43,951 nt of DNA, from NCBI GenBank assembly GCA_020721875.1, contig DYLX01000010.1, forward strand, positions 1 through 43,951, in the 5' to 3' direction. A program made the position numbers and the translations under genes. The DNA comes from Leptospira biflexa (lineage in GTDB: Bacteria > Spirochaetota > Spirochaetia > Treponematales > Rectinemataceae). Below the pieces are notes generated by a model, which ran no database searches, was not told the origin of the DNA, and was given only the letters and a program-made list of their open reading frames with translations. Position 1 is the first letter of the stretch. Each line of letters starts with the position of its first letter. Of the stretch, positions 9,130 through 18,067 are shown piece after piece.

Positions 9130-10854
9130 TCAGGTCTCATCTTCGACATAGAGGGAAATTTTACTGAAATTGTCGACATCGACGAGACCGCGATCGGTGA
9201 TCTTGAGGCTCGGTATGACAGGGAGAGCCATGAATGAGAGCGTCATAAGGGGGCTCGTGGCGGTGAGTCCCTCTTCACGGAAGAGTTCCTCGAAGGCGCT
9301 TAGCCGTTCGATCACGAAGTCGGCATCTTGGTCGCTCATGAGCCCTGCGACAGGTAGGGGCAGGTCGAGCACGATCCTATCGTCGAGGGCGAATACGAGG
9401 CCTCCCTTGATCTTGTTGAGGTGGCGTGCCGCCTTAAAGATCGAATTGTCATCGGCGCCCGCAATGATCATGTTGTGGGAATCGTGGCTAATCGTACTGC
9501 CGATCGCACCTCGCTTGAGTCCGAGACCCTTGATGAATCCTTTGCCGATGCTCCCCGTGCCCGCATGGCGCTCAATTACGAACACTTTGAGAATATCGTG
9601 GTTTGGATCGGAGAGCAGCAGTCCGCGATCCGAAGGCATGTGTGCGATGCCGTGTCCGGTGAGAAGCGATTCGTGCCGCACTTCAATGACACGCACGGCT
9701 GTACCCTTGTCGGGGATGGAGAAATCGTCTTTAGTGAGCCATTTGATATTCACGGAATCGCGAATTGGCGTGTGCGGCGCGGAGAACGGCTCCGTGAGCG
9801 CGCCATTTCGCGCGACGATCGTTCCTCCTTTTATTACTATCTTTACCTCGAAGTGTTCGAACGAAGGGAAGGCGATGAAGTCAGCCTTGTATCCCGGGGC
9901 GATCGCACCCTGCGAGGGTATGCCGAACCAGCGCGCTGCGTTACACGAGGCGATCCGGATCGCGTCGATGGGCTCGATCCCCGCCTCGAACATGAGCCGC
10001 AGTGAGAAGTCGATATGTCCCTCATCGCGGAGGTCATTGCAGTGTCGATCGTCGGAACAGAGCATGAAGCGAGAGGCGTTCTCACGCTGTACCGCAGGCA
10101 TGAGGGCACGGAGATCCTTTGCGGTGGAACCCTCTCGCAGCATGATATACATCCCCTTACCCACTTTCTCGAGTGCCTCGTCGGCGCTCGTGCACTCGTG
10201 ATCCGAGCCTATTCCCGCAGCGATATAGGCTGAAAGCTTTGCTCCTCGAAGCCCTGGAGAGTGGCCATCGATTGGTCTCCCCGAAGAGCGAAAGAGGGCG
10301 ATTTTATCCATGAGTTGAGGATTCTGTGCGAGCACCCCCGGGTAGTTCATCACCTCTCCAAGTCCCAAAATTCGCTGCTCCTGGAGGAATTGGTGCATGT
10401 CCGAAGCGTAGAGCGCCGCTCCCGCCGAGTCGAAGTCAGTCGCCGGCACACAGGAGGGAACCATGAAGTACACGTCGAGCGGGATGTTCTGTGACACGTT
10501 TAGCATGTAGCGCATGCCATCGTAGCCCATTACATTCGCGATTTCGTGGGGGTCAGCTACAACCGTGGTGGTGCCGCGCGGCACCACCACGCGCGCGTAC
10601 TCCGCAGGTGTGAGGAGCGAAGACTCAATGTGGACATGCGCGTCGATGAGTCCCGGCGCAAGCATCATTCCATCGAGGTCGATCGTTTCCTTCGCGGTGA
10701 GTCCATCGTTGACTCCCACGACAAATCCATTCTTGACGGATACCGTGGAGTTTTCGAGGAGTCTTCCCGAGAGCACATCCACGACTGTGCAGTGCGTGTA
10801 ATTGACATCACAGGGCATTTTGCCGATTGCTGCATCGATATTGTCTCTCAGCAT
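9130..10854 (-). CDS. ade: Adenine deaminase
   Basis: A 574-residue enzyme of the microbial Ade (AdeC) family that hydrolyses adenine to hypoxanthine and ammonia. Metal-binding motifs are DAHVHIESS (H73, H75, E77), the GHSPGL segment and LCSDDRH; the C-terminal GLGLKRGAIGSTISHDSHN is the conserved adenine-deaminase domain. Length is normal. It is the most upstream gene of the purine block, 76 bp before xdhA and 31 bp after the SPOR-protein gene, so it may also receive readthrough from the housekeeping operon. It supplies hypoxanthine to the dehydrogenase downstream. The ribosome site is weak (AAAGTGG); the ATG at 10854 gives the expected N-terminus. Confidence 0.96.
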   Translation of the reverse strand: MLRDNIDAAIGKMPCDVNYTHCTVVDVLSGRLLENSTVSVKNGFVVGVNDGLTAKETIDLDGMMLAPGLIDAHVHIESSLLTPAEYARVVVPRGTTTVVADPHEIANVMGYDGMRYMLNVSQNIPLDVYFMVPSCVPATDFDSAGAALYASDMHQFLQEQRILGLGEVMNYPGVLAQNPQLMDKIALFRSSGRPIDGHSPGLRGAKLSAYIAAGIGSDHECTSADEALEKVGKGMYIMLREGSTAKDLRALMPAVQRENASRFMLCSDDRHCNDLRDEGHIDFSLRLMFEAGIEPIDAIRIASCNAARWFGIPSQGAIAPGYKADFIAFPSFEHFEVKIVIKGGTIVARNGALTEPFSAPHTPIRDSVNIKWLTKDDFSIPDKGTAVRVIEVRHESLLTGHGIAHMPSDRGLLLSDPNHDILKVFVIERHAGTGSIGKGFIKGLGLKRGAIGSTISHDSHNMIIAGADDNSIFKAARHLNKIKGGLVFALDDRIVLDLPLPVAGLMSDQDADFVIERLSAFEELFREEGLTATSPLMTLSFMALPVIPSLKITDRGLVDVDNFSKISLYVEDET

Positions 10855-10885
10855 GCCACCACTTTCGCACGATGTGGCGGCGCCG

Positions 10886-11671
10886 TCAACGCGTGGTAAT
10901 AAACGCGTCCTGGCTCGAACCCGGAATAGATTTTACCGTTCCTATCCACTTCTTTGCATCGCTTGAGCTTGCGTAGGGGCCGACCTTCACCTGATAGTAG
11001 GTGCGGCTGCCGATGACTTTCGTGGCGATGATCGCCGTCATGCCCCTGCTCTCGAACTGGCCGCGAAGTTTGTCGGCGGTGGCCTTCTCGGAAAAACTTC
11101 CGACCTGGATCCAATACTCGGAGCTGGAGGTGGACGAGGTTTTCGCGGAAGACGATGGGGCTGGGCTGGAAGTGGCCGCTGGCGCTGCTGGTGCTGCTGG
11201 CGCAGCTGGGGTGGACGGGATTGTCGTGCTTGTGGTTTTGGATGTGGGTGCTGAGGTTGATGATTTGGGCGAAGCGCTCACGGGCGCGGAGTTGCTTGCA
11301 GCAGGTTTTGTCGATGAGGATGTATTAGATGTCGCCGTAGGAGCGGCCGGCGCGGAGGAGGCTGGTGCGGTACTTGGGCTCGTTGCGGGGGCCGACGGCG
11401 CCGGCAAGACTCGCACTGAGGTATCGGAACTCTGTCCGTTCGCATCAAGACTCTGCGCATCGCTTCCAGAAGACTGTACCACAATACTGGGAAAGGCTGA
11501 AAAATCATTCGCAGACTGCGCTTTACCGGGTGAACGACCCGTCAGATCGAAGGGTTTTGAGGCTGCTACTCCGCTTGGAGGAAACAGGATGAAGGCCATG
11601 AGGAACACGACGAGGGTAAAGCCGCTCACTGCGACCGCGATCCAGAGTATCTTTTTTGAACGATCTGACAT
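10886..11671 (-). CDS. SPOR-domain membrane protein
   Basis: A 261-residue protein. A short charged N-terminus (MSDRSKK) is followed by one membrane helix at about 8-31. A long periplasmic linker (about 75-185) is almost wholly Ser, Ala, Pro and Thr. A C-terminal SPOR domain (about 186-258) begins YWIQVGSFSEKATADKL and ends with YYQVKVGPYASSSDAKKW. SPOR domains bind denuded peptidoglycan glycans, usually at division sites, so this is probably a cell-envelope or division accessory protein anchored in the inner membrane. The ATG at 11671 has an AGAGG site 7 bp upstream. It lies 80 bp after coaE on the same strand. The linker is highly repetitive and likely length-variable between strains. Confidence 0.88.
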   Translation of the reverse strand: MSDRSKKILWIAVAVSGFTLVVFLMAFILFPPSGVAASKPFDLTGRSPGKAQSANDFSAFPSIVVQSSGSDAQSLDANGQSSDTSVRVLPAPSAPATSPSTAPASSAPAAPTATSNTSSSTKPAASNSAPVSASPKSSTSAPTSKTTSTTIPSTPAAPAAPAAPAATSSPAPSSSAKTSSTSSSEYWIQVGSFSEKATADKLRGQFESRGMTAIIATKVIGSRTYYQVKVGPYASSSDAKKWIGTVKSIPGSSQDAFITTR

Positions 11672-11751
11672 AGGTGAACCTCTACAATCTTATATCGGCA
11701 GTTTTCGCCTATTCGTAAAGCGCTGCAACGATGAAGGTAGATCGCCTTCGA

Positions 11752-12342
11752 TCAGTTCTCAATCTTCTCCAAAATCGTCACGAGGCTCGCACGTAGATGC
11801 TCTTGAGAATCGATATTCCAAAGCATAAAGAGTGGAATCTCCTTGGGGCGCATGTTCCAATATTCGCGTTGGCTTGTGATCCGTTTCAATGCATCAGCGT
11901 TTGAAACATGGTCTCGGGATCGCGCGCGCGCAAGCCGCAGGTAGAGGGGGGCACGCACCTCAATGATCGCGTGGCAGGAATCGCGGTGCGGAAAGCGGTA
12001 GAGGAGGGCAGCGTTGATACAAAATCTGTCCGCCCCTTGCCGCTCTGCCGTATCGATCTCGCGATCGAGGAGCGTGTACATGACAGGATGAACGATGGAT
12101 TCGAGCTTCTTGAGTCGGCGGGGGTCGTCAAAGACGATCTTCCCGAGCCGTGCTCGATCGATGCTTCCATCTCCCGAGGCGATCGAAGGTCCGAAGGCTT
12201 CGATGAGCGTGTCGATCGATTCCGCAAGCGCCCTGTGACCCAGCGTGTCAACATCGCAGACGCGCCAGCCATGTTCCTCGAGAAGAGCTGCGACTTCGTT
12301 TTTCCCCGCGCAATAGCCGCCGGTCAGTCCAAGAATCATCAT
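11752..12342 (-). CDS. coaE: Dephospho-CoA kinase
   Basis: A 196-residue P-loop kinase that phosphorylates dephospho-CoA, the last step of coenzyme A synthesis. The N-terminus MMILGLTGGYCAGKNEVA carries the P-loop with the CAGKN variant in place of the usual GSGKS; I associate this variant with spirochaetes. The CoaE signature DVDTLGHRAL and the R-rich lid (ARSRDHVSNADALKRITSQ) follow. Tandem ATGs at 12342 and 12339 lie behind an AAGGAAA ribosome site; upstream in-frame codons have no such site. It lies between polA and the SPOR gene on one strand. An inverted repeat with 8-bp arms lies in the 81-bp gap to polA. Confidence 0.93.
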   Translation of the reverse strand: MMILGLTGGYCAGKNEVAALLEEHGWRVCDVDTLGHRALAESIDTLIEAFGPSIASGDGSIDRARLGKIVFDDPRRLKKLESIVHPVMYTLLDREIDTAERQGADRFCINAALLYRFPHRDSCHAIIEVRAPLYLRLARARSRDHVSNADALKRITSQREYWNMRPKEIPLFMLWNIDSQEHLRASLVTILEKIEN

Positions 12343-12423
12343 CGATTTTCCTTTCCGTAAGATTGTAGCCTTGGCCTGCAATCGCGCCTGTATGTTCCAC
12401 AATCTTGCTGCGCGTCCGCGTAA

Positions 12424-15282
12424 TTAGAGGTGCATATCACCCCAGGATTTTGCTGCTTCCACGCTCACCCTAAGCGGTACATCGAGCCGCACCGCGCCTT
12501 CCATTTCCTCTTTTATGCGTGCCATCGCGGGTTCGACCAGACTCTCGGGTGCCTCGAAGATGAGCTCATCGTGCACCTGGAGCAGCATCTTCACTTCGGG
12601 CATCTCCCGCTCGAGCATGCGCTGCACGCGGATCATGGCGATCTTCACGATGTCTGCCGCACTGCCCTGAATTGGTGTGTTCACCGCAACCCGCTGCGCC
12701 GCCTGTTGCTCGGTCTTGTTCCTCGAGTCGATGCCGAGAATGCGGCGTCTTCGGCCAAAGAGAGTCGAGGAAATGCCGGTTTCCTGTGCGGAGAGCACTG
12801 TCTTTCGAATGAATTCGGCAATCCCCGCATACGTGGCAAAATAGGTATCGATGAATCCCTTCGCAACCGCGTTGGGAATGCCGAGGTCGCGAGCGAGCCT
12901 GAAGGCGCTCATCCCGTAGATCACACCAAAGTTGATCGTCTTGGCAATGCGGCGTTTCTCGGCGTCGATCTCGGACTCGGGCACGCCGAAAATGAGGGAC
13001 GCGGTGCGCCGGTGAATGTCGACCCCTTCTTTAAAGGCCTTGGCGAGATTCGGGTCCTTTGAGAGGTGAGCCATCACCACGAGTTCGATCTGTGAGTAAT
13101 CCGCGGAGATGAGAGTCTTTCCCTCTTCCGCTACAAAGGCTGCGCGGATCTTGCGCCCTTCTTCCTCGCGGATGGGAATATTCTGCAGATTTGGGTCGCG
13201 GCTCGAGAGCCGGCCGGTGGCGGCGCCCGTTTGGACGAAGGTAGTATGCACACGGCCCTGGACGCTTGCGAGATCGGCCAGGGGCTCGATATAGGTGCTT
13301 TTCAGCTTCGCGAGGAGTCGGTGTCGAAGAATAAGCTGGGGCACGGGGTCGAGGGGGGCTAACTCCTCGAGCACGGATGTATCAGTCGAGAAGCCGGTTT
13401 TTGTGCGCTTCTGCACGGGGAGCTTGCGCTCAGTGAAGAGCACCTCGGCGAGCTGTTTAGGCGAGGCGAGATTGAACTCGTGTCCTACGAGATCATAGAC
13501 CTGTATCTGAACCCGCGCGAGCTCGCCCTCAAGCTCAACGCCGTAGGCTCTGAGGCGATCAGCGTCAACCTTTATGCCGATTCGCTCCATGCGCGCAAGA
13601 ATCGGCAACACGGGCATCTCAATGTCGTAGAAAAGCGCGTGGAGGCCCGCCTTTTCAATCTCCCCCTCGAGCCGTTCGTAGAGTTGGAAGGAGAAATCCG
13701 CGTCCTCCGAGGCGTACTGGATCGCGCGATCGAGCGCTACCTCCGCAAAGGTTCCTCCTTTAGGCACTACTTCTTCGTACTCGAGACCGGAGAGTCCCAG
13801 ATATCGGCCTGCAACGGCTGAGAGCGAGAACGAAGGCGACTCCGCATCGAGCACCCACGCCGCGATCATCGTATCGAAACAGCGCGATCGCACCTCGACA
13901 CCGGAAGCGGCGAGCACATTGATGTCGAACTTGAGGTTGTGGCCGATAAGGAGGAGTTTTCCCGAGGCGAAGAGTCGAGCGAGCGCCGAGAAGGCGCGTT
14001 CAGGCTCCACACAGATAGTGTCGGGGGCGCGGAGCGGCACATACCATGCCTGCCTATGCTCGTACGAAATTGAAAAACCGAGTATGTGCGCATGGTGCGG
14101 GTCGAGGGAGTCAGTCTCCGTGTCGAAGGCAACCATGCCGGCAGCAAGTGCGCGCTCTACGATATCGTCGAGCAATTCGGGTTCGAGCACGGCGCGGTAG
14201 GTCGAATTGTTTGCAGCAGAACGGAGTGTTGAAGGCGCCAGGCTTCCGGGGCTTACCGGATGCGCAGTTGTAAATGCATCTGTGTTCGATAAAACGCCTG
14301 CGTCGCCAAAATCAAATTCTCGGTCGGCTTTTGCCACTCCTGCTTCAGTGGCAGCCTTTTCTGCGCCGGTCGCTGGGGCGGGAACAGGTGTCGTTTGCTG
14401 CTTTGCGTTCCGCAGCGCCTCTGGGACGAGGCTCTTTATGCCTTCGTGAAGAAGAAGCGGCGCGGCGGCTTCAAAATTAAGTTTGGCCCGAAGATTCGCC
14501 ACATCGGTTGGACAATTCGGCACTTCATAGCAGAGCGAAATGAGTTCTTTCGAGAGAAAGGCATTCTCTCGGCCTTCCTCGAGCTTTTTTCGCAGCGATT
14601 CGGGCTCTACCCGGCTGAGATCCTCGTAAATCGAGTCGAGCGACCCGAAACGCGCGATCAGCTTCTGGGCTGTTTTATCGCCGATGCCCTTCACGCCGGG
14701 AACATTGTCCGAGGCGTCTCCCGTAAGCGAAAGATAATCTCGAATCTGGTCGGGCCGTACACCCCACTCGCCAAGCACCTCTTCAGTGCCCAGCTCACGG
14801 TACCCGAAGTTCTCCGAGGGACGCAAGGCCATCGTCTGCCCGCCGACTAGTTGGAGAAGATCCTTATCGCCAGAGACGACATAGCAGGGCCTGCCCTCTT
14901 TGGCGCATCGCGCTGCGAGCGTTGCAATAACATCGTCTGCCTCGTAGCCTTCACTCCTGATCGTAAGCACCTCGAGAGCGTTCAGAATTGCTTCAATTCG
15001 GGGAATCTGCGCAATCAGCTCCTCGGGAGTCTTGGGGCGCGTCGCTTTATAGCTCTCGAGCTGAATGTGCCTGAACGTTGGACCAATCGAGTCGAGCGCC
15101 GCCGCGAAGAGCTCTGGCTTCCGCTGCTCGAAGAGCGAAAAGAGAAATCGAAAGAAACCGAAAATTGCGGAGACATTTTCGCCCCTGGAATTTCGCAGGG
15201 GTTTGTGAATAAAGGCGAAATACGACCTATAGATGAAGGCGTACACATCGAGAATATAGAGCGGCTGTTTTTCTTTCATCAT
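12424..15282 (-). CDS. polA: DNA polymerase I with 5' nuclease and proofreading exonuclease
   Basis: A 952-residue protein with three domains. The 5' nuclease/flap domain spans about 1-285 (YEADDVIA, SGDKDLLQL, GDASDNVPGVKGIG). A linker rich in Ala, Thr and Pro follows. The 3'-5' exonuclease spans about 360-540 and keeps its catalytic acids (FDTETD near 387, HNLKFD, YASEDAD), so proofreading should be active. The polymerase domain covers about 545-952, with DYSQIELVVMAHL, RRIAKTINFGVIYGMS and LQVHDELIFE. The ATG at 15282 overlaps the J-domain gene stop by ATGA. It acts in Okazaki fragment maturation and repair. Confidence 0.97.
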   Translation of the reverse strand: MMKEKQPLYILDVYAFIYRSYFAFIHKPLRNSRGENVSAIFGFFRFLFSLFEQRKPELFAAALDSIGPTFRHIQLESYKATRPKTPEELIAQIPRIEAILNALEVLTIRSEGYEADDVIATLAARCAKEGRPCYVVSGDKDLLQLVGGQTMALRPSENFGYRELGTEEVLGEWGVRPDQIRDYLSLTGDASDNVPGVKGIGDKTAQKLIARFGSLDSIYEDLSRVEPESLRKKLEEGRENAFLSKELISLCYEVPNCPTDVANLRAKLNFEAAAPLLLHEGIKSLVPEALRNAKQQTTPVPAPATGAEKAATEAGVAKADREFDFGDAGVLSNTDAFTTAHPVSPGSLAPSTLRSAANNSTYRAVLEPELLDDIVERALAAGMVAFDTETDSLDPHHAHILGFSISYEHRQAWYVPLRAPDTICVEPERAFSALARLFASGKLLLIGHNLKFDINVLAASGVEVRSRCFDTMIAAWVLDAESPSFSLSAVAGRYLGLSGLEYEEVVPKGGTFAEVALDRAIQYASEDADFSFQLYERLEGEIEKAGLHALFYDIEMPVLPILARMERIGIKVDADRLRAYGVELEGELARVQIQVYDLVGHEFNLASPKQLAEVLFTERKLPVQKRTKTGFSTDTSVLEELAPLDPVPQLILRHRLLAKLKSTYIEPLADLASVQGRVHTTFVQTGAATGRLSSRDPNLQNIPIREEEGRKIRAAFVAEEGKTLISADYSQIELVVMAHLSKDPNLAKAFKEGVDIHRRTASLIFGVPESEIDAEKRRIAKTINFGVIYGMSAFRLARDLGIPNAVAKGFIDTYFATYAGIAEFIRKTVLSAQETGISSTLFGRRRRILGIDSRNKTEQQAAQRVAVNTPIQGSAADIVKIAMIRVQRMLEREMPEVKMLLQVHDELIFEAPESLVEPAMARIKEEMEGAVRLDVPLRVSVEAAKSWGDMHL

Positions 15283-15758
15283 TGCGCCCGGGATTTGGTT
15301 CGAGATTCTTCCCATGCCTCAATAAGCTGATACGCGGCATTGATCCTCGCGCTCACTGCGGTCGCCTTTTTCATATCTTCGGGAGAAGCGTTGTGGCGGT
15401 CTGGATGGTGCTTTTTAAGTAGTTCTTTGTAACGTGTTTTTACCTCCGCAAAAGGAGCGTAGGGGGCGAGATTGAGGAAGCGATATGCCTCTTCGACTGC
15501 GATGCGCTCGGAATTCTCCCGTAGATTTGCGGATGAGGAGTGCCCTTGCTGCGCTCGACGCCGCGCTTCTTCTTCCCTGCGCTGAGTGTCAGTCTTCGAT
15601 GGGTCAAGAAAAGAATTGAGTTCATCCCACGCATCGGCGAGATCCTGATCCTCGAAGACGCCCGCGTCGCGATAGTTCGCGCTCCCCGCACTCTCATTGA
15701 AGGCCGACGACACCCACGCCTGCACCAGCTTTCCCAGTCTGTCGAATATTTGATCCAC
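15279..15758 (-). CDS. J-domain protein
   Basis: A 159-residue protein with a C-terminal J domain (about 90-150) containing KKHHPDRH, the HPD tripeptide needed to stimulate DnaK ATPase. The N-terminal half is acidic to mixed and lacks the Gly/Phe and zinc-finger regions of DnaJ, so this is a type III co-chaperone rather than DnaJ itself. GTG codons at 15764 and 15758 are both possible starts. I chose 15758 because the GAGG site then sits 6 bp upstream. It is the first gene of the minus-strand run and is coupled to polA. The client is unknown. Confidence 0.8.
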   Translation of the reverse strand: MDQIFDRLGKLVQAWVSSAFNESAGSANYRDAGVFEDQDLADAWDELNSFLDPSKTDTQRREEEARRRAQQGHSSSANLRENSERIAVEEAYRFLNLAPYAPFAEVKTRYKELLKKHHPDRHNASPEDMKKATAVSARINAAYQLIEAWEESRTKSRAQ

Positions 15759-15825
15759 ACACACCCTCGCTCACGTTTCAGACTAATGATACTATACCAT
15801 ACATTACTTCGATCGTGGAGGAGCT

Positions 15826-16995
15826 TTGGGACACCGTGAGCCGTACTGTGTCGTGATCGGCGGCATCAATCTCGATATTCAAGGGTTCAGCAGCGCGCGG
15901 TATGTTGCCGGCGACTCAAATCCCGGCACCGTGAAGCGCGCGATCGGTGGCGTAGGACGCAACATCGCCGAAAATCTTGTGAGGCTTGGATTGCGCACCG
16001 AGCTTATTACCGCGCTCGGCGAGGGAGAAGAGTGGGGGGCCCTCATTCAAAGCACGGCTGAACTAGGAATCGGACTTGACTATAGCCCCCGCTTCCGAAA
16101 CCTCGATATCCCGACCTATCTCTGTATCCTCGAGCCCGACGGGAATCTCGCGGGAGCGGTCGCGGATATGGGAGCGATCGATGCGCTCCGCGTCGAACAC
16201 CTCGAATCGTGCCGTGGGCTTCTCAATGCCGCGTCCGCGATCGTGGTCGACGGCAATATTTCGAGCGAGTGTATTGCATGGATCGTGGCGAATTACGGTA
16301 CGCGATCGCGCGAGGCGAAACATGGCTCCAAGACCGACTTGGACGCTGAATCCACTTCGCGGGTCATGCGTCCACTCCTCGTCGCGGATCCCGTTTCCGG
16401 CGCAAAAGCACATAAATTCATATCATGTCTTGGACAATTCGACATCGCGAAACCCAACGCCGCGGAGGCCGCGATAATCGCGGGTCTTTCTCCAGATGCC
16501 GAACTCAGCAACACCATTGCGTCGCTTACCGCTCACTCGAATTTTCCTCTCGAACTCTATATCTCTATGGGCGAAGGGGGCATCGCAGTCGCGCACGGCG
16601 AAGCACTCGAACTGATCGCTATGTGCCCCAAGTCGCTTAGGCCAGGTTTAGTGAATCGGTCTGGAGCGGGAGACGCTGCCTGTGCGACGCTCGTGTGGCT
16701 ATCGGTGGCGGCTCGCCAGGCGCGCGCACCCACGCCGGCCCCATATGCGCCGAGCCCATCCGTGGCGGCTGGCCAGGCGACCGCCTCCTCATCGGCCCCA
16801 CAGCCTCCGCACATCATCGTGCCTACTCCCCGCGAAAAGGCCCAATTTGCCATAGCCGGCGCGCTCTTCGCCGCCGCCGCCGAAGGGCCCGTAAACCCTA
16901 GACTCACTATCCAAAATCTATGCGAAATCGCGCGAACCTGTTATCCTGAGCTCGCACGGCTCACCGATGCCATTCGAAACGGAGGCTCACCATGA
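15826..16995 (+). CDS. psuK: PfkB-family kinase, probably pseudouridine kinase
   Basis: A 389-residue ribokinase-fold sugar kinase. The N-terminus VVIGGINLDIQG, the GGVGRNIAENLVRLG segment and the C-terminal anion-hole/catalytic motif NRSGAGDAACATL are PfkB hallmarks. It overlaps psuG by ATGA, which is the reason to assign pseudouridine as substrate (pseudouridine to pseudouridine 5'-phosphate). The start is TTG at 15826 behind GGAGG with 5-bp spacing; no ATG fits. After the catalytic motif there is an Ala/Pro/Ser-rich insert of about 45 residues created in part by a diverged 57-bp tandem duplication (copies begin at 16705 and 16762). The usual Thr of the D/N-T-x-GAGD motif is replaced by Ser/Arg context, so activity is likely but not assured. 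Confidence 0.85.
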   Translation: MGHREPYCVVIGGINLDIQGFSSARYVAGDSNPGTVKRAIGGVGRNIAENLVRLGLRTELITALGEGEEWGALIQSTAELGIGLDYSPRFRNLDIPTYLCILEPDGNLAGAVADMGAIDALRVEHLESCRGLLNAASAIVVDGNISSECIAWIVANYGTRSREAKHGSKTDLDAESTSRVMRPLLVADPVSGAKAHKFISCLGQFDIAKPNAAEAAIIAGLSPDAELSNTIASLTAHSNFPLELYISMGEGGIAVAHGEALELIAMCPKSLRPGLVNRSGAGDAACATLVWLSVAARQARAPTPAPYAPSPSVAAGQATASSSAPQPPHIIVPTPREKAQFAIAGALFAAAAEGPVNPRLTIQNLCEIARTCYPELARLTDAIRNGGSP

Positions 16996-17924
16996 ATCAT
17001 TTTCTCGATATATCCGAAGAAGTCGCCGATGCCCAACACGTCAGAATGCCCGTGGTTGCGCTTGAATCCACCATTATTACCCACGGTATGCCCTGGCCTC
17101 AGAATCTCGAGACAGCCCTCAAAGTCGAAGAAGCGGTGCGCTCCGAAGGCGCCATTCCCGCCACCATTGCGGTGATGCACGGTAGGCTCAAGGTCGGCCT
17201 CACAATGGACGAGCTGACGCAACTCGCGAACGGCTCACTCGCTCCTACCAAAGCCTCGCGCCGCGATATTCCCTTTCTCGTCGCGCGCAAGGGAAATGGG
17301 GCAACCACGGTTGCCGGCACAATGATTGTGGCGCGGATGGCGGGCATTCGCCTCTTTGCCACAGGTGGCATCGGAGGGGTGCACCGGGGCGCGGAGAGGA
17401 CATGGGACATATCGGCGGACCTCGAGGAGCTCGCCTCCACGGATGTCGCGGTGGTCTGTGCAGGCGCCAAGGCGATACTCGATCTCCCTAAAACCCTCGA
17501 GTACCTCGAGACCAAGGGCGTTCCCGTAATCGGCTATCGAACCACTGAACTGCCCGCCTTCTACTCGCGGGAATCCGGTTTGAAAGTGCCGATACGCGCG
17601 GAGAGCGCCGAGGAAATCGCGAGTCTGCTGCGTGCGAAGTGGTTGCTCGGGCTGAGCGGCGGCGCCGTCATCACGAATCCGATTTCTCCCGAGCACGCGA
17701 TGCCGAAGGCGATTATCGATAAGGCGATCGCCACAGCCCTCGAAGAGTGCTCGGCCAAGGGCGTGCAGGGCGCTGAGGTCACCCCGTATCTCCTTGCCCG
17801 CGTTGCCGAGCTCACCGGTGGGGATTCGCTCGCATCGAATATCGAGCTCGTCATCTCGAACGCGCACCTCGCGTCGAAAATTGCGAAGGAGTACGAGAAC
17901 CTCCGGGCGCTGGAGAGCGACTGA
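16992..17924 (+). CDS. psuG: Pseudouridine-5'-phosphate glycosidase
   Basis: A 310-residue enzyme that reversibly splits the C-C bond of pseudouridine 5'-phosphate into uracil and ribose 5-phosphate. The family pattern is complete: ALESTIITHGMPWPQN at the N-terminus, ATTVAGTM, FATGGIGGVHRGAE, and DISADLEELASTDVAVVCAGAK with the conserved lysine. Length matches the family. It is translationally coupled to the kinase upstream and forms the complete two-step salvage of pseudouridine from RNA turnover. Confidence 0.96.
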   Translation: MNHFLDISEEVADAQHVRMPVVALESTIITHGMPWPQNLETALKVEEAVRSEGAIPATIAVMHGRLKVGLTMDELTQLANGSLAPTKASRRDIPFLVARKGNGATTVAGTMIVARMAGIRLFATGGIGGVHRGAERTWDISADLEELASTDVAVVCAGAKAILDLPKTLEYLETKGVPVIGYRTTELPAFYSRESGLKVPIRAESAEEIASLLRAKWLLGLSGGAVITNPISPEHAMPKAIIDKAIATALEECSAKGVQGAEVTPYLLARVAELTGGDSLASNIELVISNAHLASKIAKEYENLRALESD

Positions 17925-18067
17925 ATTCTTAAGATCGACCACGCGCGTGTCAGCTCTATATAATTCTTTAAATCTTCCGATTGTGCGCATACTTCGTCCG
18001 TGGTAGTATGCGACCCAAGTCCAGGAGCGTTTACCTCAATTATTTTCTATAAAAAAGGAGCGGTCGC
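17925..18067 (+). promoter_or_regulatory. Intergenic region with two candidate sigma-70 promoters for the FAH-AEC operon
   Basis: A perfect TATAAT lies at 17959-17964, with a weak -35 (TCGACC at 17935-17940, 18-bp spacer). A second candidate is TTGTGC (17981-17986), 17 bp, TAGTAT (18004-18009). Both read toward the gene at 18068, which has a good AAAAAAGGAG ribosome site. No psuG terminator is obvious. Either promoter call alone is weak. Confidence 0.35.
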
